DNA of 64,000 bases from Tetradesmus obliquus (GCA_030272155.1 CP126202.1:372001-436000), one strand, 5' to 3'. Shown: positions 12,917 through 25,200, counted from the first letter of the stretch. Notes: generated by a model from the letters alone, not told the origin. Numbers and translations are program-made.

Positions 12917-13556
12917 GGCCTTGCTGCTGCTGCTGCTGCTGCTGCTGTGGCTGCTGCTGGCCTTGCTGCTGCTCTGAGCTGCCAGGCAGCTGGGCCTCCC
13001 TGAAGACCAGCAGCTTCCAGACACGCAGCTTGCCAGCCCACAGCACCTTGCCCTGGCTGCTTTTCTGCCGTTTAGATGGCTGCTCAAGCACTAGGCTACA
13101 CTGGCCGGGTATACGCATGTATGCTACACCTGGCATACCTTGCAGCGGCACTGGGCCACTGCCTTTGTCGGCGCTGAGGGCATTGAAGGTGTAGTTCACG
13201 CTCAGCACTGCTGCTGTGCCGTCCTGCAGCTGGTATGTTTTGAAGTCGGACTTGGAGAGCTTTGCTCCCAGGCCGCTGCTGGGCTTGAAGCCTGCATAGC
13301 TGAGGTACGGGGAGCTGAAGCTGCTACTGCTGTTGCTGCTGCTGGTGGTGGAGGAAGGCAGCAGCACATCGAGTTCTACTGGTAGCTTATCGAACACTTT
13401 CGGAAGGTCGCTGCTCTCAGGAAGCTGCGGCTGGTGTCGTGCGCTGCTGCGGTCCTGCTGCTGCTGCTGCTGCAGGTGAGCTGTGCTGTCTAGGATGAGT
13501 TGGACCGCTGCCCTCAGCGACTGTTCAGCGTCAGCTATGTCATGCGTGGCATCCAT
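9524..13556 (-). CDS. Paralogue A of an unrecognised three-exon family (1015 aa)
   Basis: Exons on the minus strand are 13556-12622, 12062-10654 and 10227-9524, with intron phases 2 and 1, giving 1015 residues. The start is the first ATG (MDATHDIADAEQ); the frame is closed just upstream by TAG. Exon 1 encodes a globular domain (VELDVLLPS, GKLRVWKLLVFREAQLPG) interrupted by long Gln runs, then GELLPTRKGPAGADL. Exon 2 is Ala-rich, holds a conserved block (ADSLRLALLSACAGCFGA) and ends in one ankyrin-like repeat (NRATPFQSAAHFCIPEAV). Exon 3 has RMFWHIIARQVKTLR, about 22 plus further Gln codons, and the closing RPLKWGREVVGHT. The neighbour at 14641-18179 is a clear paralogue with the same exon boundaries and phases. 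No Pfam-type family was recognised apart from the ankyrin-like piece. A TGTAA on the minus strand near 8963 could be the 3' end signal. Confidence 0.75.
9808..10110 (-). repeat. CAG/CTG tracts in the last exon of paralogue A
   Basis: Several CTG runs on the plus strand (9808-9843, 9955-10020, 10081-10110) encode poly-Ala and poly-Gln in exon 3 of paralogue A. The middle run is about 22 triplets. Confidence 0.85.
10455..10620 (-). repeat. Intronic copies of exon-2 3' edge (paralogue A)
   Basis: At 10545-10605 the sequence matches the end of exon 2 (10654-10715): GGCTCTG, CCAGAGTGAAG and CTTGCAGGAAG appear in the same order and spacing. A shorter copy with CATCTTGCAGGAAGCA lies near 10470-10495. 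Both are in intron 2. Confidence 0.65.
12205..12515 (-). repeat. Three intronic copies of exon-1 3' edge (paralogue A)
   Basis: The end of exon 1 with its donor (12619-12690) is repeated in intron 1 at about 12208-12272, 12320-12395 and 12450-12515. Each has the plus-strand order ACCTGCC, then CAG-rich, then GCCAGGTCAGC (or a variant) and CCCTTGCGGGG. The second copy keeps the donor and about 70 bp. Confidence 0.8.
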
Positions 13557-14640
13557 GTCGATGTCTTTAAGTTCGTGCACAATCTATGTGCGTGTGAAGC
13601 AGAGCAGCTGCGGGGCAAGCGCCCTTGCGCTGCAGTCCTGCTATGCTGTCGGCACTTGCAACAACCACACGAGCTTTGAAACATAGACAATAAAGCTGAC
13701 CCGGATTGCCGAGGGTGCTGTCTCTAGACAAACAGAAGCTGTGCGGACACTTGTCTAGGGCTTTTTGCACGCAGCTGCAGACCGGGCAGTTCGTCATGGG
13801 TTGACTGCATGGCCTGAGCTTATCACTGTTTTGCTGCATTTCGTATCCTGCATTGGCATCGGCACAAGACTGCGTAGAGGTGTGCAGTCAGCAGACACTT
13901 CAAAGTGCATCCACCCCATGCACGTTTTGCAGGACTACCTGAAAGCCCTACCAGCACCGTGCAGGCTGCTTCACCTCACGTGATGGCGTCTCCTGAGCCT
14001 GTTGGTAGCAGTGGCAGCAAAGTGCTGATAGATCTCACAGTCCGACAGAGCTGCTAGGTATAGCATACCTCGCAACAACTTTGGACACGTGCGCACACGT
14101 GCACTTGTTCAACAATGGACGGTGCGCATGCCTGGCATGCAGCACTGCTGCTGACAGACCACCAACGAGCTACAGCTGCCGTGCATTGAACCAACACCCG
14201 CTCATGAACTAGCGGGGCAACGCCAGCTGTGTCCCGCTCCATCATGGAGTATGATACCCAGCACATAACAGTCCAAACAAGAAACATCAGCACACTCAGG
14301 CACATTTGATGTTTGATGGGTGACATGATGATGATGACCCTGGCACATCAGCTGACATTACCACCTGCAGCAAGCCAATCCCAAGCGTACAGATGCCTTC
14401 ACGCTTCTGACGTTGATTATCCCCTTGCCAAAGCAGGGTCCTACCAGCACAGAGCAGAGCTGTGACTGCCAGGCTGCCATGCTGTGCCTTCAGCGGCCAC
14501 CTAAGTGTGCCTGCTCTAGCTTGGTGCCAAGATCCGCAAGTAACAACCTCTCTCGCCATGCACACACACGCATGCTACCACAGCGGCAGCACAGCGCCAG
14601 TACAGCTGCAGCATGCTGCACAGCAGCCATGGTGCTTGCC
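13557..14640. other. Spacer between the two paralogues
   Basis: Contains the promoter side of paralogue A and the 3' flank of paralogue B, both on the minus strand. No coding exon or known motif was recognised. Confidence 0.45.
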
Positions 14641-14914
14641 TCATTGCGGGGGGATCATGCCGCTGGTGTGTCCCACCTCCTCCCGCCCCCAGCGCAGCGG
14701 CCGTCCCAAGCTGTCCCCTGCCAGCCAGTTCACAACCCTTTCAAGCAGCTGCCAATCATAAGAAGGCTGCTCCCTGCCCTCCTTGACAACATGATCCAGG
14801 TAACCTGCCTCCAGAGCAGCCACCACCTCCTGCGGCCAGTTGTAGCTTGGCGTAGCTACAGCGGGGCTACTGTTGGGCAAGATGCACTGCTTTTTGCTTG
14901 GCGGCTGTGCCCCT

Positions 14915-14958
<44 letters not shown>

Positions 14959-16908
14959 TGCTGCTGCTGCTGCTGCCTCTTCTCGTTCTAGGAACACGCG
15001 CATGGCACGCTGGTGCTGCTGCTCCTGCTCATGCGTCCATTGCAGGCCAGGCTGCTGCTGCTGCTGAATGCGGCGCAGCACTGCAAAGCAGTACTCATAC
15101 AGCATCCAGACATGCTGCTTGGTGTCCATGCCCTTCATTCTCAGCGTCTTCACCTGCCGGGGGATGATGTGCCACAGCATGCGCCCTGCAGGCGGCAACG
15201 ACAAATCACAAGATGCAGCAGCAGTGTCGACATCAGCAATTGGGCTGTTCCTCCAGTTGATAGGTGCAAGAAGGCGCGCTAAAGAATTTGGCAGGGGGCA
15301 GCTGCAGGGGAGGGAACGGCCGACCACCCACCAACACATACAGGAACACCCACAGAACAGGTACAACACACACAGGTACAACACACACTCCACGGGTGGT
15401 CAGCCAGCGGCTGCTGTGTCAGCGTCACAGTCTGAAAAGAAATTAAAGGCAACATGTTTGCAGCAAGTCCTTGGAAGGCCCACAAGCACCCAAAAGTAGT
15501 AGTGCAACCCCAAACCAGAAGCAGTTGCGTGACTCACGCCCGAATACTGTAGGCTCTATCAGCATCTCCAATGTGATGGCAGGGTCCTGCAGGAAGAACA
15601 GAACAGCTTCTGGGATGCCAAAGTGCACAGCGTGCTGGATGGGTGTTGCATGGTTGGCATTGGGAACCTCCATGAACTCCTGCCAGCCTTCCTCGCCCCG
15701 TGCTGCCAGCCCGATTGGCTTGTCGCCGCTGCTGAATGTGCTGATGCTGCCAGCACTGCTGCTACTGCCACTGCTGCTGCTGCTGCTGCCAGCAGCAGGC
15801 AGCCAGCCGAAAACTACCACCTTGCGAACCTCAGGCAGCAGCTGCTGCCGCTCAGCAGCGCGAAGGATGCCACAGACAAAGCCACCTGACTGCTGCACTG
15901 CATCTGATGCAGCCAGCTGCAGCTGCAGCTCCTCTGCTGCATCCACAGCAGCAGCTAACGCTTCCAGCACCTTCGCGTCAGCGCAAGCAGCAGCTGCTGC
16001 GTCGCGCGTTGCTGGGCCGCGCGCTGCTGCGTCGCGCACTGCTGCGTCGCGCACTGCTGCGTCGCGCACTGCTGCGTCGCGCACTGCTGCGGCAGCTGCA
16101 GCAGCTGCTTCAACAGAATAGCACCCAGGCGCTGCAAATGCATCACCCCTCGACTGCTGCTGCCCTGCCGACACCCACACCTCGGCTCCGAGCAAGTGCA
16201 GCAGCGTGCGACACAGCGGGTACCGCGGCCCCTGCTCCGCCAGGTCCACCAAGCTCACCAGCAGCAGCTTCTGCTTGGCTGCTGACTTTGCTGCTAGGCC
16301 TGATGCCGCCACTGTTCCATTATGTGCCACAGCCACGTCAAGCAGTGCGTGCAACGTGCTGATGTTTGTGGCAGCGCCGTAGCAGCCAGCGCACAGTGAA
16401 CGCAATGCCAGGCGCAGGTTTCCGGCTGCTGCTGCAAACTGGTGACGCAGCCAAGCGGCGTCCCTGGGTGACGGGGTGAGGGCCTTAAGTGGCGGCAGCG
16501 CTGCCAGCTCATTGCTGAATGCTGCTGCTGCTGGTACTGCTGCTGCTGCTGCGGCGGCGGCTGTTGCTGCTGCTGCTGCTGATACCACTGCGGCCTCTGC
16601 TGGGCTTGCTGCTGCTGGTGCTGCTGGTGCTGCTGCTGCTGCTGCTGTGGCTGCTGCTGCTGCTCCTGCTGCTGCCGCTGGATCTGTGGATGCTGCCAGA
16701 GGTGTGCAGTCACCAGGGATCAGAATGCCATCATCAGGCCAGCTATCATGCTCCTCACCAGCCTCAACAGCAGCATCAGCAGCAGCAACATAAGCTAGCC
16801 CAGGGAATAGCTCATCTACTAGAGCTAGTAGCTGCTGGCTGTTGATGGGTGATGCTGCTGCGGGTGTCTGATTGCAGGGTGCTGGGGCAGCTGCTCCTGT
16901 GGACACAC

Positions 16909-16976
<68 letters not shown>

Positions 16977-17955
16977 AAGTGCTGGGCAAGCAGTTGTGCT
17001 GGTTGCTCCTGCCCATGCCAAGACGCTGGTGGCGCTCCCGTGTTTGCCTCTGCCGCTGCCGCTGCTGCTGCTGCTGCCGCTGTTGCTGCTGCTGCGCCTG
17101 CTTGCACGGTCTCAGTCCTGCAACAAAGCACAGGACGGCGCATCAGCAGCAGCTAGTACATAATAAGGAACGTGATTTGGTCATACAACTGGTACAGCTG
17201 CTGCTACTGAAGACAAACATGCACAGCTGCTACCCAAGCTCCTGCATGCTGTTGAGCCCACGCGCTAATGCCAGCTGACACTACTGCGGAAACCTGGTTA
17301 ACGGCAAAGAGCCCTGGTGAAGCATGACTGGTCGGTTCCAGGTTCATGTTGTACAGCAACCGGCCTGGCCATAGCCACGCACCTGCCAAGCAAGCGCCTG
17401 AGCTCTTCCAAGTTGCTGGGAATACGGTCTGGGCCCTCACGGCAAGGCTCGCTGGGCACCAGCTCTCCAGGGAAGAAGTAGGCAACAACGCAGCACTGCA
17501 ACTTGTCAGGGCCCAGCACGTACGTGCCGTCCCTCTTCTTTGGGCGCACATAGTATGGCGATTCAAGCTGCTGCTGCTGCTGCTGCGGCTGTGGCTGGCC
17601 TTGCTGCTGGCCTTGCTGCTGGCCTTGCTGCTCTGAGCTGCCAGGCAGCTGGGCCTCAGTGAACACCAGCAGCTTCCACACACGCAGGTTGCCAGCCCAC
17701 AGGACCTTGCTGTCTGAGCGCTGCACCAGCCTGATGCTGTATTCACCAGCAGGGCACGCATACTGCACGCCTGGCATGCACTGCTGTAGCGGGCCCTTGA
17801 GAGCGCTGAGTCCGTTGATCTTGTACCTGATGATGAGCAGCGCTTGCGTGCCGTCCGGCAGTGTGCATTCTATGGTCTCATCTTCCTTGGTCAGATTCAC
17901 ACCCAGGTCGCTGTTACACTTGGAACCTGCATAGCCGAAGTGTGGCGAACAGAAC

Positions 17956-17994
<39 letters not shown>

Positions 17995-18179
17995 AATGGC
18001 AGCAGCACGTTGAGGTCCACTGGTAGCTTCTCCTTGACGGTGATCCGCACCAGGGATCCATCGCTATTACGCAGCTCTAGCTGTTTGTCTCCATCTCCCT
18101 TCTGGTGTTTTTCTTGCTGCAGTTGGGCCGTGATATCTAGGACCAACTGGGCCACCTTCACCAGCTCTGCGTCAACCAT
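14641..18179 (-). CDS. Paralogue B of the same three-exon family (973 aa)
   Basis: Exons on the minus strand are 18179-17383, 17117-15538 and 15185-14641, phases 2 and 1 as in paralogue A, giving 973 residues. The start MVDAELVKVAQLVLD aligns with the start of A. Exon 1 shares the VDLNVLLPF and NLRVWKLLVFTEAQLPG blocks. Exon 2 carries a long Gln run, Ala-rich linkers, the block NLRLALRSLCAGCYGA, five or so VRDAA repeats from a 15-bp minisatellite (16010-16095), and the ankyrin-like NHATPIQHAVHFGIPEAV. Exon 3 has RMLWHIIPRQVKTLR, a CCG-encoded Ala run and RPLRWGREEVGHTSGMIPPQ. Both copies keep open frames despite repeat-length differences, which suggests both are functional. The function is unknown; nuclear or cytosolic location cannot be judged. 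Confidence 0.75.
16010..16096 (-). repeat. 15-bp coding minisatellite (VRDAA repeats)
   Basis: A 15-bp unit (GCGTCGCGCACTGCT on the plus strand) repeats about five times inside exon 2 of paralogue B and adds VRDAA units to the protein. Paralogue A lacks it. Confidence 0.9.
16913..16977 (-). repeat. (CAG)n encoding poly-Gln in paralogue B
   Basis: About 21 CTG triplets on the plus strand encode a pure Gln run near the start of exon 2. Confidence 0.9.
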
Positions 18180-18982
18180 AACAGTAGTTTTGGCTTTTGA
18201 ATCTGCGCTAGAAGCGTGCGAGAGCCTCCGCGTGTTGAAGAGGGCAGTTGCGTGTTGGCCAAGGGGTGCACGCTGCTGTTTAGCAGTCGGCCGGCCTCTG
18301 CGGATGTCACAAGATATTTGCAAAATCGCAAGAAACTTCAGCTGACTCGGACGCTCAATGCGCTGTTCATCGCATCTGAGCAGACCCTTGTCCGAGGCTT
18401 CCTTGGACGACCGTTGGGATCCAGCCCGATGCATTTGATATGGCAAGTACACGTGAAGCCCTTTTATTTATTGACTGCTTTGTAATGCGTTGGCACAGCT
18501 CTCACAGAAATTCTGCCACGTGCTGTCCGTTGTTGCACATCAGCAGTTTGGGTCCCAATGTGCTGCATGTGTGTCTGTGTCCACCTTGACATCATGAAAA
18601 GGAAATAGAAAGGGGCTAGATGAGGCTGTGAATTTTTGCAAAGGTGTTTAAGGCCACTGGACATGTACAATGGAGCTGCCAGGCTTGTCATCTAGCCAGC
18701 TGTGCATGCGCCAACAGCATGTGCTCGACACTTCCGCCCTGTGCAGGGCTGTTCTACAACAAATGATCAGCCACATTCGGTACCGCATTACGTGCGGCAG
18801 GCCACTCCGCTCACACAAACAGGCACTGCCAGGCTGGCCAGGACAAGCACTTGCATGCACACACCAACTGTAATAGAATCTTTCAAAACAACCGAAACAC
18901 AGCATCGACGACAATGCCACACATTGCCAATGCCTAATCTGCCACTCTACAATCTTCTTCAATTGGCACGAGCACGGCTTGC
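18180..18982. other. Spacer upstream of paralogue B
   Basis: Promoter side of paralogue B and 3' flank of the DUF2061 gene, both on the minus strand. No coding exon was recognised. Confidence 0.45.
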
Positions 18983-20357
18983 TCACAAAAACTTCACGGT
19001 GGCCCACAGCCGCTCATGCATGAAGTACAGCATGAACTTGACCGTGAACTCCAGCGCGCCAAGCTTCAAGGCATCTTCCACCTACACCACAGCAGCAGCA
19101 TGCAAAGCAATAAGCGCACAAAGAGTGAGGCACATATGCAGGCACATGTGACTGCTGGTGCTGCTGTTGCAGGCGTCAAACACAATGCCATGACATGAGC
19201 AGGCACCTGTCTGCTGGCAACACAGCAGCAGCACCAGCAGCAGAGGCACCAGCAGCACCAACAGCAGCAACACAAAAGCTGGCAAGCTGGCTGTCAGAGC
19301 AGCGCGGAATTTTTCCGGCAGAGCCAAACAGCCGTCACTGCATGCATACTAAGCGACATGGCATCTCACCTGCAGCACATCGTGCAGCACCAGCAGTGCA
19401 ATGCCCATGGTGGCTGTGGTGCTGAACAGGCAGCAGCAGGAGCCGCTTTAGGACAAGTTGCATATCAAATTCAAAACAGCAGCAGCATCTCACCTGTAGT
19501 ACATCATGCAGCACCAGCAGTGCGATGCCCATGGTGGCTGTAGTGCTGAACAGCCGCCACACCAGACCCTTCACAGCGCTGCGCGCGAGGCTGTCAGCAG
19601 CAGCAGCCTTTGCATAAAGGCAGCAGCAAGCAGCAGCAGCAGCGGCGGCAGCAGCAGCAGCAGCAGCAGCAGTGGCGGCTATTAGGCAAGTTACAAGCAG
19701 TTGCTTGATGGCAGGGTCGTTGCATGTTCCAGGTGGGTTGTGTCATCTCAGACAACGCAATGTAGACATGCACATGACAACGCAATGTAGACATGCACAT
19801 GACAACGCAATGTAGACATGCACATGACAACGCAATGTAGACATGCACATGACAACGCAATGTAGACATGCACATGACAACGCAATGTAGACATGCACAT
19901 GACAACGCAGCTCGGCTCGCACGGCCAGGCGCCGCACGTGACAATGCGGCTGGCTCATGAGGTGCGGTGCAATGAATGCAAGTCAATGACGCAGCCGCCA
20001 CTCAATGCAACCTCTGCTCGTGTTGATGCCACTAACAGCGGCACTCAACATCATCTCAAGTCTGCTGCAATCCGCTGGCACTTTGAGGTTCCATGTTGCA
20101 ACCATAGATGTGCAAAATGCGCTACACAATATGACAGCAATCGGTATGTCACTGCCGGCTTCAGTGCCGGGCCTGACACTCACCTCACTGCTTTGTCCGC
20201 TGCTGCTGCTGCTGCTGTTGTTGGTGGTGCTGCTGCCGCTAGCTGCTGTTGGTTGCTGTCGCTGCGTTAGTTGCTGCTGTTGTCTGCTGCTGCTCATGTC
20301 CACTCCCACATTGACTTGCACCTTCACGCCTGCTGTGTAGCCTGCCTTGTAGCCAGA
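18983..20357 (-). CDS. DUF2061 membrane protein, 5' end incomplete
   Basis: Three phase-0 exons on the minus strand are supported: 20357-20184, 19607-19494 and 19081-18983. The last two join to the typical DUF2061 domain: VKGLVWRLFSTTATMGIALL (first helix with the WR..ST motif) then EFTVKFMLYFMHERLWATV (second helix with the HERLW motif), ending seven codons later. DUF2061 proteins are small predicted membrane proteins of unknown function. The first listed exon gives SGYKAGYTAGVKVQVNVGVD followed by a Gln/Ser/Asn-rich linker. It starts at a phase-0 acceptor, so at least one more 5' exon exists. A candidate lies near 20510-20640 (ISIPAHFISMMLRGRYQYS), but its donor is uncertain. In algae and plants such domains can be plastid-targeted; no transit peptide can be judged here. 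Confidence 0.7.
19369..19431 (-). repeat. Copy of exon 3' edge in DUF2061 intron
   Basis: The last 20 codons of the exon ending at 19494, with donor CAG/GTGAGATG, are repeated about 125 bp further into the intron. The copy still encodes LFSTTATMGIALLVLHDVLQ, identical at the amino-acid level, with a few silent changes. Confidence 0.9.
19752..19908. repeat. 25-bp minisatellite in DUF2061 intron
   Basis: A 25-bp unit beginning GACAACGCAATGTAGACATG repeats a little over six times with almost no change, within the intron between the exons at 20184 and 19607. Confidence 0.95.
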
Positions 20358-20465
20358 CTGCAGGAGACACATGCCCATGCAAACAGTGTGAAACTTATGT
20401 TGAAAAAGGGCATGTTGCATATGCATAACAACAAACCATCAAGCTGGGGTGAACATGGTCAGCCG

Positions 20466-20492
20466 TGCAGCGCGCCTTGTAGCCAGACTGCA
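20466..20492 (-). repeat. Copy of exon 5' edge in DUF2061 gene
   Basis: CGCCTTGTAGCCAGACTGCA (plus strand) repeats the acceptor and first codons of the exon that starts at 20357, about 120 bp upstream in gene orientation. Confidence 0.75.
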
Positions 20493-21512
20493 GGATAACG
20501 CACCCGCGCGCACACCAGCGTACACCGAATACTGATAACGGCCACGCAACATCATGCTAATAAAGTGAGCTGGGATGCTGATGGTGTGTTGCGTTCCACA
20601 GACGGCATGGTTAGATGCCAACATGACCTTGCTGAGCTTGTAAGCAGTGGCCAGCTGGCACTGCTGGCCCTGACAGCTTCCCTGACCAGCATGCATGCTT
20701 TCAAACTGCTGCTGATATGCGATGCAATATCCGTTTTGGTCAATTGTTCAACTACATCACCCACCTCATATGCTTGCTGCACCTCTTCCTGCAAGGCAGC
20801 AAGGCGCCTGGCTATGTGCACAGGCACCTGCTGCTGCTGCTCCTGCACTTGGTCCGCAGCTGTCCGCTGCTCAACTGCTGTTTGGGCTGATGTGTTCGCT
20901 GCTCGCGCGATGCCATGTCTGTGCTGACATTTGCTGGAGCCGGGACAGCGTGGTAGAAGTACTGGTGCAGCCCGCGCTACAGCTGCATGCTGCATGCGAA
21001 CGTGCGTACAGGGATGCATGACGGCACTTTTTTCCGATATAAAACAATCCAGCTATTACTTGTCGAGCGAATCGCTTATGAGTGTAATGGCAATGGTCCT
21101 GACAGCAGTTCTGTGGCCACCTCAAGAAACACTGCAAGTGCCAGTGTACACCAGATTCACCAAAATGGTGTTTCCGTTCAACAAGCATCAGCACACAACG
21201 AAGGTGATCCACACTAGGCGCTTAGCGGTTGCCCTTGCGCCATCAATCACCGCACCAACCTGCCTGCCACCCTGCACCCTAACACGCCATGTCAAAATGC
21301 GCCGTGTGACAATGACAGCCCATACATCTACAACAGCACGTTTGATATTCAAACCACCACCCATTTGGTCTCAACACCACACAGGGAACGAACCTGCCAA
21401 CCAAGTCGCACACAGTGGGAGCCCCTGCAAGCTTGTTTGATAGTGGCCCTACAAGCTCTTTGACAGGTTTCCTGCAAGCTATTTTGGCAGAGCCCTCGAA
21501 GCATACTCATCC
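20493..21512. other. Possible 5' part of DUF2061 gene and spacer
   Basis: Minus-strand frames at 20550-20830 give coding-like peptides (HIARRLAALQEEVQQAYEVG and ISIPAHFISMMLRGRYQYS) in two different frames, so a missing exon or two may lie here. From about 20960 to 21512 nothing was recognised. Confidence 0.35.
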
Positions 21513-22179
21513 TCAGCCTCCTTGACGGAATGTATCTTCATCCTCCTCGCTGCACTCATCATCATCGTCATCTTCCCCATCTCCCATCACCTCATCCGAC
21601 ACAAACGCTGCCAGCGTCTGCATTTTCCCGCCAAAAGGCGCCTGCTCTGCTGCCGCTGCCTCTCCCTCCTCTCCCTCTGGGGGCTCCATAGGGTATAGGT
21701 TGAACCCCAGGTGTTCAAACGCGACTGCGCTGACAGCTGAGGGCCCTAGCAGGGTCAAACCGTTCCTGGCCACAACAACATCAACCTGCGAGGCATAGCA
21801 GCAGCAGCACGCGGGCAGGTGAGCAAACAGCAAACAACACAGCCCCTTGGTGTGAAAACCGCCTCAGCGGATGAATGACAACAGCCAACATCCTGCTGCT
21901 CTCGCCAGGGATGACTGTATGCGAGCGTATGCATCATGCACGAGACTTACTGCCCAGAGCAAATGCAACTAAATGCAGATACAAGTATTGCAGGCTCTCA
22001 CCAGCTGCACTCCAGAAGCATCATCGCCCTCCACTGCAGCAACCTGCAAGCAGGGCAGCCGCTGCTGCTGCTGTCTGCTGCTGCCTCCTGTCGCATCATC
22101 GCCCCCACAACTCAAGCTGTCAAGCGCGCCTGCCAAGCCGTCTGCGGCAGCCGCTGCAGCATCTGTGCCTTCCCCATCT

Positions 22180-22226
<47 letters not shown>

Positions 22227-25200
22227 TATGCTGGCGCACTGCAGCGCCTGCTGTGCGCTGCTGGGGTCGAGCCGTGTGAGCTGCAGCTGCTTCAAGTCCT
22301 CTGGCAAGTCCCCCACCGCCTGCAGCAGCATAGCACACGTGCATATGCAAGCCATGCTGTCAGCGGTACCATAAATGAGGCACTCCTGCTCTGTAGTCAC
22401 TATGGGTCTAGGCAATAGGTACAATACATCAGTGCAGCCAAGTCCGGTGGCATCCGGCAGGTCGCCCACAGCCTGCAGCAACATAACATAGCCTCTGTTG
22501 CAAAAGCAGCCATCGTGCGGGAACAGGGCATCTCAGCTCTTGCTGTGTGAGCTTCAGCTGCTCCAAGTCACCCAGCAAGTCACCCACAGCCTGCAACAGC
22601 ACAGTAGGTTCGCATGCGGTCAGGGCAGGCAACATGGTTTATCAGTGCTGCTGTATGCAAGCTGCTCAAGCCTTGTGAGCATCAGGTGCATACGCCATCT
22701 GGCAAGTCACCCACAGCCCTGCAGCAGCACAGCACATGCATGTATGCATACAGTCAGGCAATCCTTCTCCAACACAGGGAGGCTGCGCCCACCGGCAGCA
22801 TGCCTGTACAATGCCTGAAAACTGGCCACAGTGCGGCACGACAACCCCACAACATCTCCTGCAAGTCAACCCCTCACAACAAATCACCTGAGGCTGCTGT
22901 GCCGACCAGATGACAAACATCACGCCCACAACAGCCCACACTGCGCCTCACACCAGCCCTGCAGACTTTCCTGCAAGCCAATTCCTGCATGTCAGCCCAC
23001 CTGCGGCTGCTGCGCCTACCAGTTGATCAAAACCGGCCCACAACAGCCCACAGTGCGCGAGTGGCATCCTCAAACACTCTCCTGCAAGTCAACCCTGCAA
23101 GCCAGCCCACCTGCGGCCGCTGCGCCCACCAGTTGACCCGCAGCACACCTGCAACCGCCAACCCACCTGCGGCCGCTGCGCCCACAGGTTGACCGGCAGC
23201 ATAACTGCAGCTGTCCACAACACAGCACAATCATTGCACGACAATTCCTGCAAGCCCACCCTGCAAAGCAGCCCACCTGCGGCCTCTGCGCCCGCCATTT
23301 GACCAGCAGCATACATGCATCCTGCCCGCAACTGCCCACAGTGCGCCACAAAACTGTGGCCGCTGCGCCCACCAGTTGACCAGCAGCATGCCTGCCACTG
23401 CACACATCACCAAAAAGCAACCAACACGATTAACTTCTGTGCGCCACCCCTTGCAACTGCGGCTGCTGCGCCCACCAGTTGACCAGCAGCGTGGCCCTCA
23501 GGCTGCCGCTGCAGCTGACACAATATTAGTCACCCAACCTTTCTGCAGTTCCTTCCTACAAGCCCCACCACCTGGGGCTGTTGCTGCAGCTGTCTAGCAC
23601 ACCAGCCCAACAAACTTCCCTACATCATTTCCTGCAAGCCGACCTCAACGCACCTGCGGCTGCTGCGTCCACCAGTTGACCAGCAGCGTGGCCCTCAGGC
23701 TGTCGCTGCAGCTGTCCAGCACGCCACACAACAACCTTTCACACTTTCCTGCAAGCCAGTCCTGCAAGCCAGCCCACCTGCGGCCGCTGCGCCCACCAGT
23801 TGACCAGCAGCGTGGCCCTCAGGCTGCCGCTGCAGCTGTCCAGCACACCATGCGCCAGCCGGCCGTCAAACAGGCAGTAGCTGCCGCGCTGCGGCCACAC
23901 CAGCACGCTGGCGGCTGCTGACTCGGGCACTGAGGTGCGCAGCTCGGGGTCGTAAACCTGCTGCAGGATGACGGTGGGCGCTGCAAAGGGCCAAACACAC
24001 GCCACGGCAGAAGCAGCAATGTTTGATGCCAGGTGGTGACTAAACATGGCATGGTGAAACTAACGTGCACAGCCCTGGGTCGTACACCTGCTGCAGGATG
24101 ACTGTTTGGGCTGCAAAGAGCAGGCCGACAGAGAGGGCTGATTGCAACAGCAAGCAGCCACAGCGATGCAGCACAAGTGACTTTGGGTGGTGACTGCACG
24201 GGGCTTTGGCGCTGCACGCAGTTGTCTGCTGCTGCTGTTGTCATGCTGTGGGGCTCTTGCACGGTGCATGCATGCTGCATTGTGCTGCATCACCGCTGAC
24301 ACCACGCGCTTTACATGACCGTCACATCAAACAAGCCATTGCCTACCTTGCCGCACGCCGTCCCAGTCATCCTCATCTGCCGCCGCCGGTGCTGCTGCTG
24401 CCGCTGCTGCCGCTGCTGCTGCTCCTGCTGCTGCTGCGCCGCTGTCTTCACTGCTGCCACAGCTGCATGGCCTCCCACCAGCACCGCTGCTACCGCCATT
24501 GCTGCTGTCACCAGCTGCTGCTGCTGTTGCTGGGCCGCTGCTGCCAGTCAGGTACAGCACGGAGGACCAGAGCGGGTTGAGCATCTCGCCGCTGCTGCGC
24601 ATCACGTGCTCATCCTTGTCAAAGTGGAAGCCCAGGCCCTTGCCAGGCTCATACACCTGCAGGGCAGAGTTAGAATGCTGCTTCAGTTGTGTTGACTGCC
24701 AAGGTCTTGCTTCTATTTCCTGCTGTGGTGTTGGTGTTTGTCAAAGTGGAAGCCCAGGCCCTTGCCAGGCTCATACACCTGCGGGGGCAGGGTGATGATG
24801 AACAAAGAAAGGGGATTAGGGTCTTGATCAGCATTGCTGGTGACGGTGATGGTGATGGTGCATGTCAAAGTGGAAGTCCAGGCCCTTGCCAGGCTCGTAC
24901 ACCTGCAGGGCAGGATGATGCAGGTGCTTCAGTTGCATTCCTGGTTGATGTCTTGCTTACATTTGCTGCTGTGGTGAGGTGTCTGTTGAAATGAAGACCA
25001 AAGCCCTTGTCAGGCTTGTATACCAGCAGGGCAGGATGCAAACACCATTCCCTTCACAGATATGCTTGCTACCATGCAATCTCACCTCAATGCTGAGGAC
25101 ATGCAGCTAAGAGTGTTTGGCTCCACAGCTGTACGGCCTGGACTGCCAGTGTCACTCAGAGCCCAGAGCACGTCCTGCTCTCCTCTTCACCAAAAACCCT

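Noticed and set aside
22440-25035. Exon-edge copies as cassette exons
   Set aside because: Most copies have a splice site on one side only and no compatible site on the other, so they cannot be full cassette exons.
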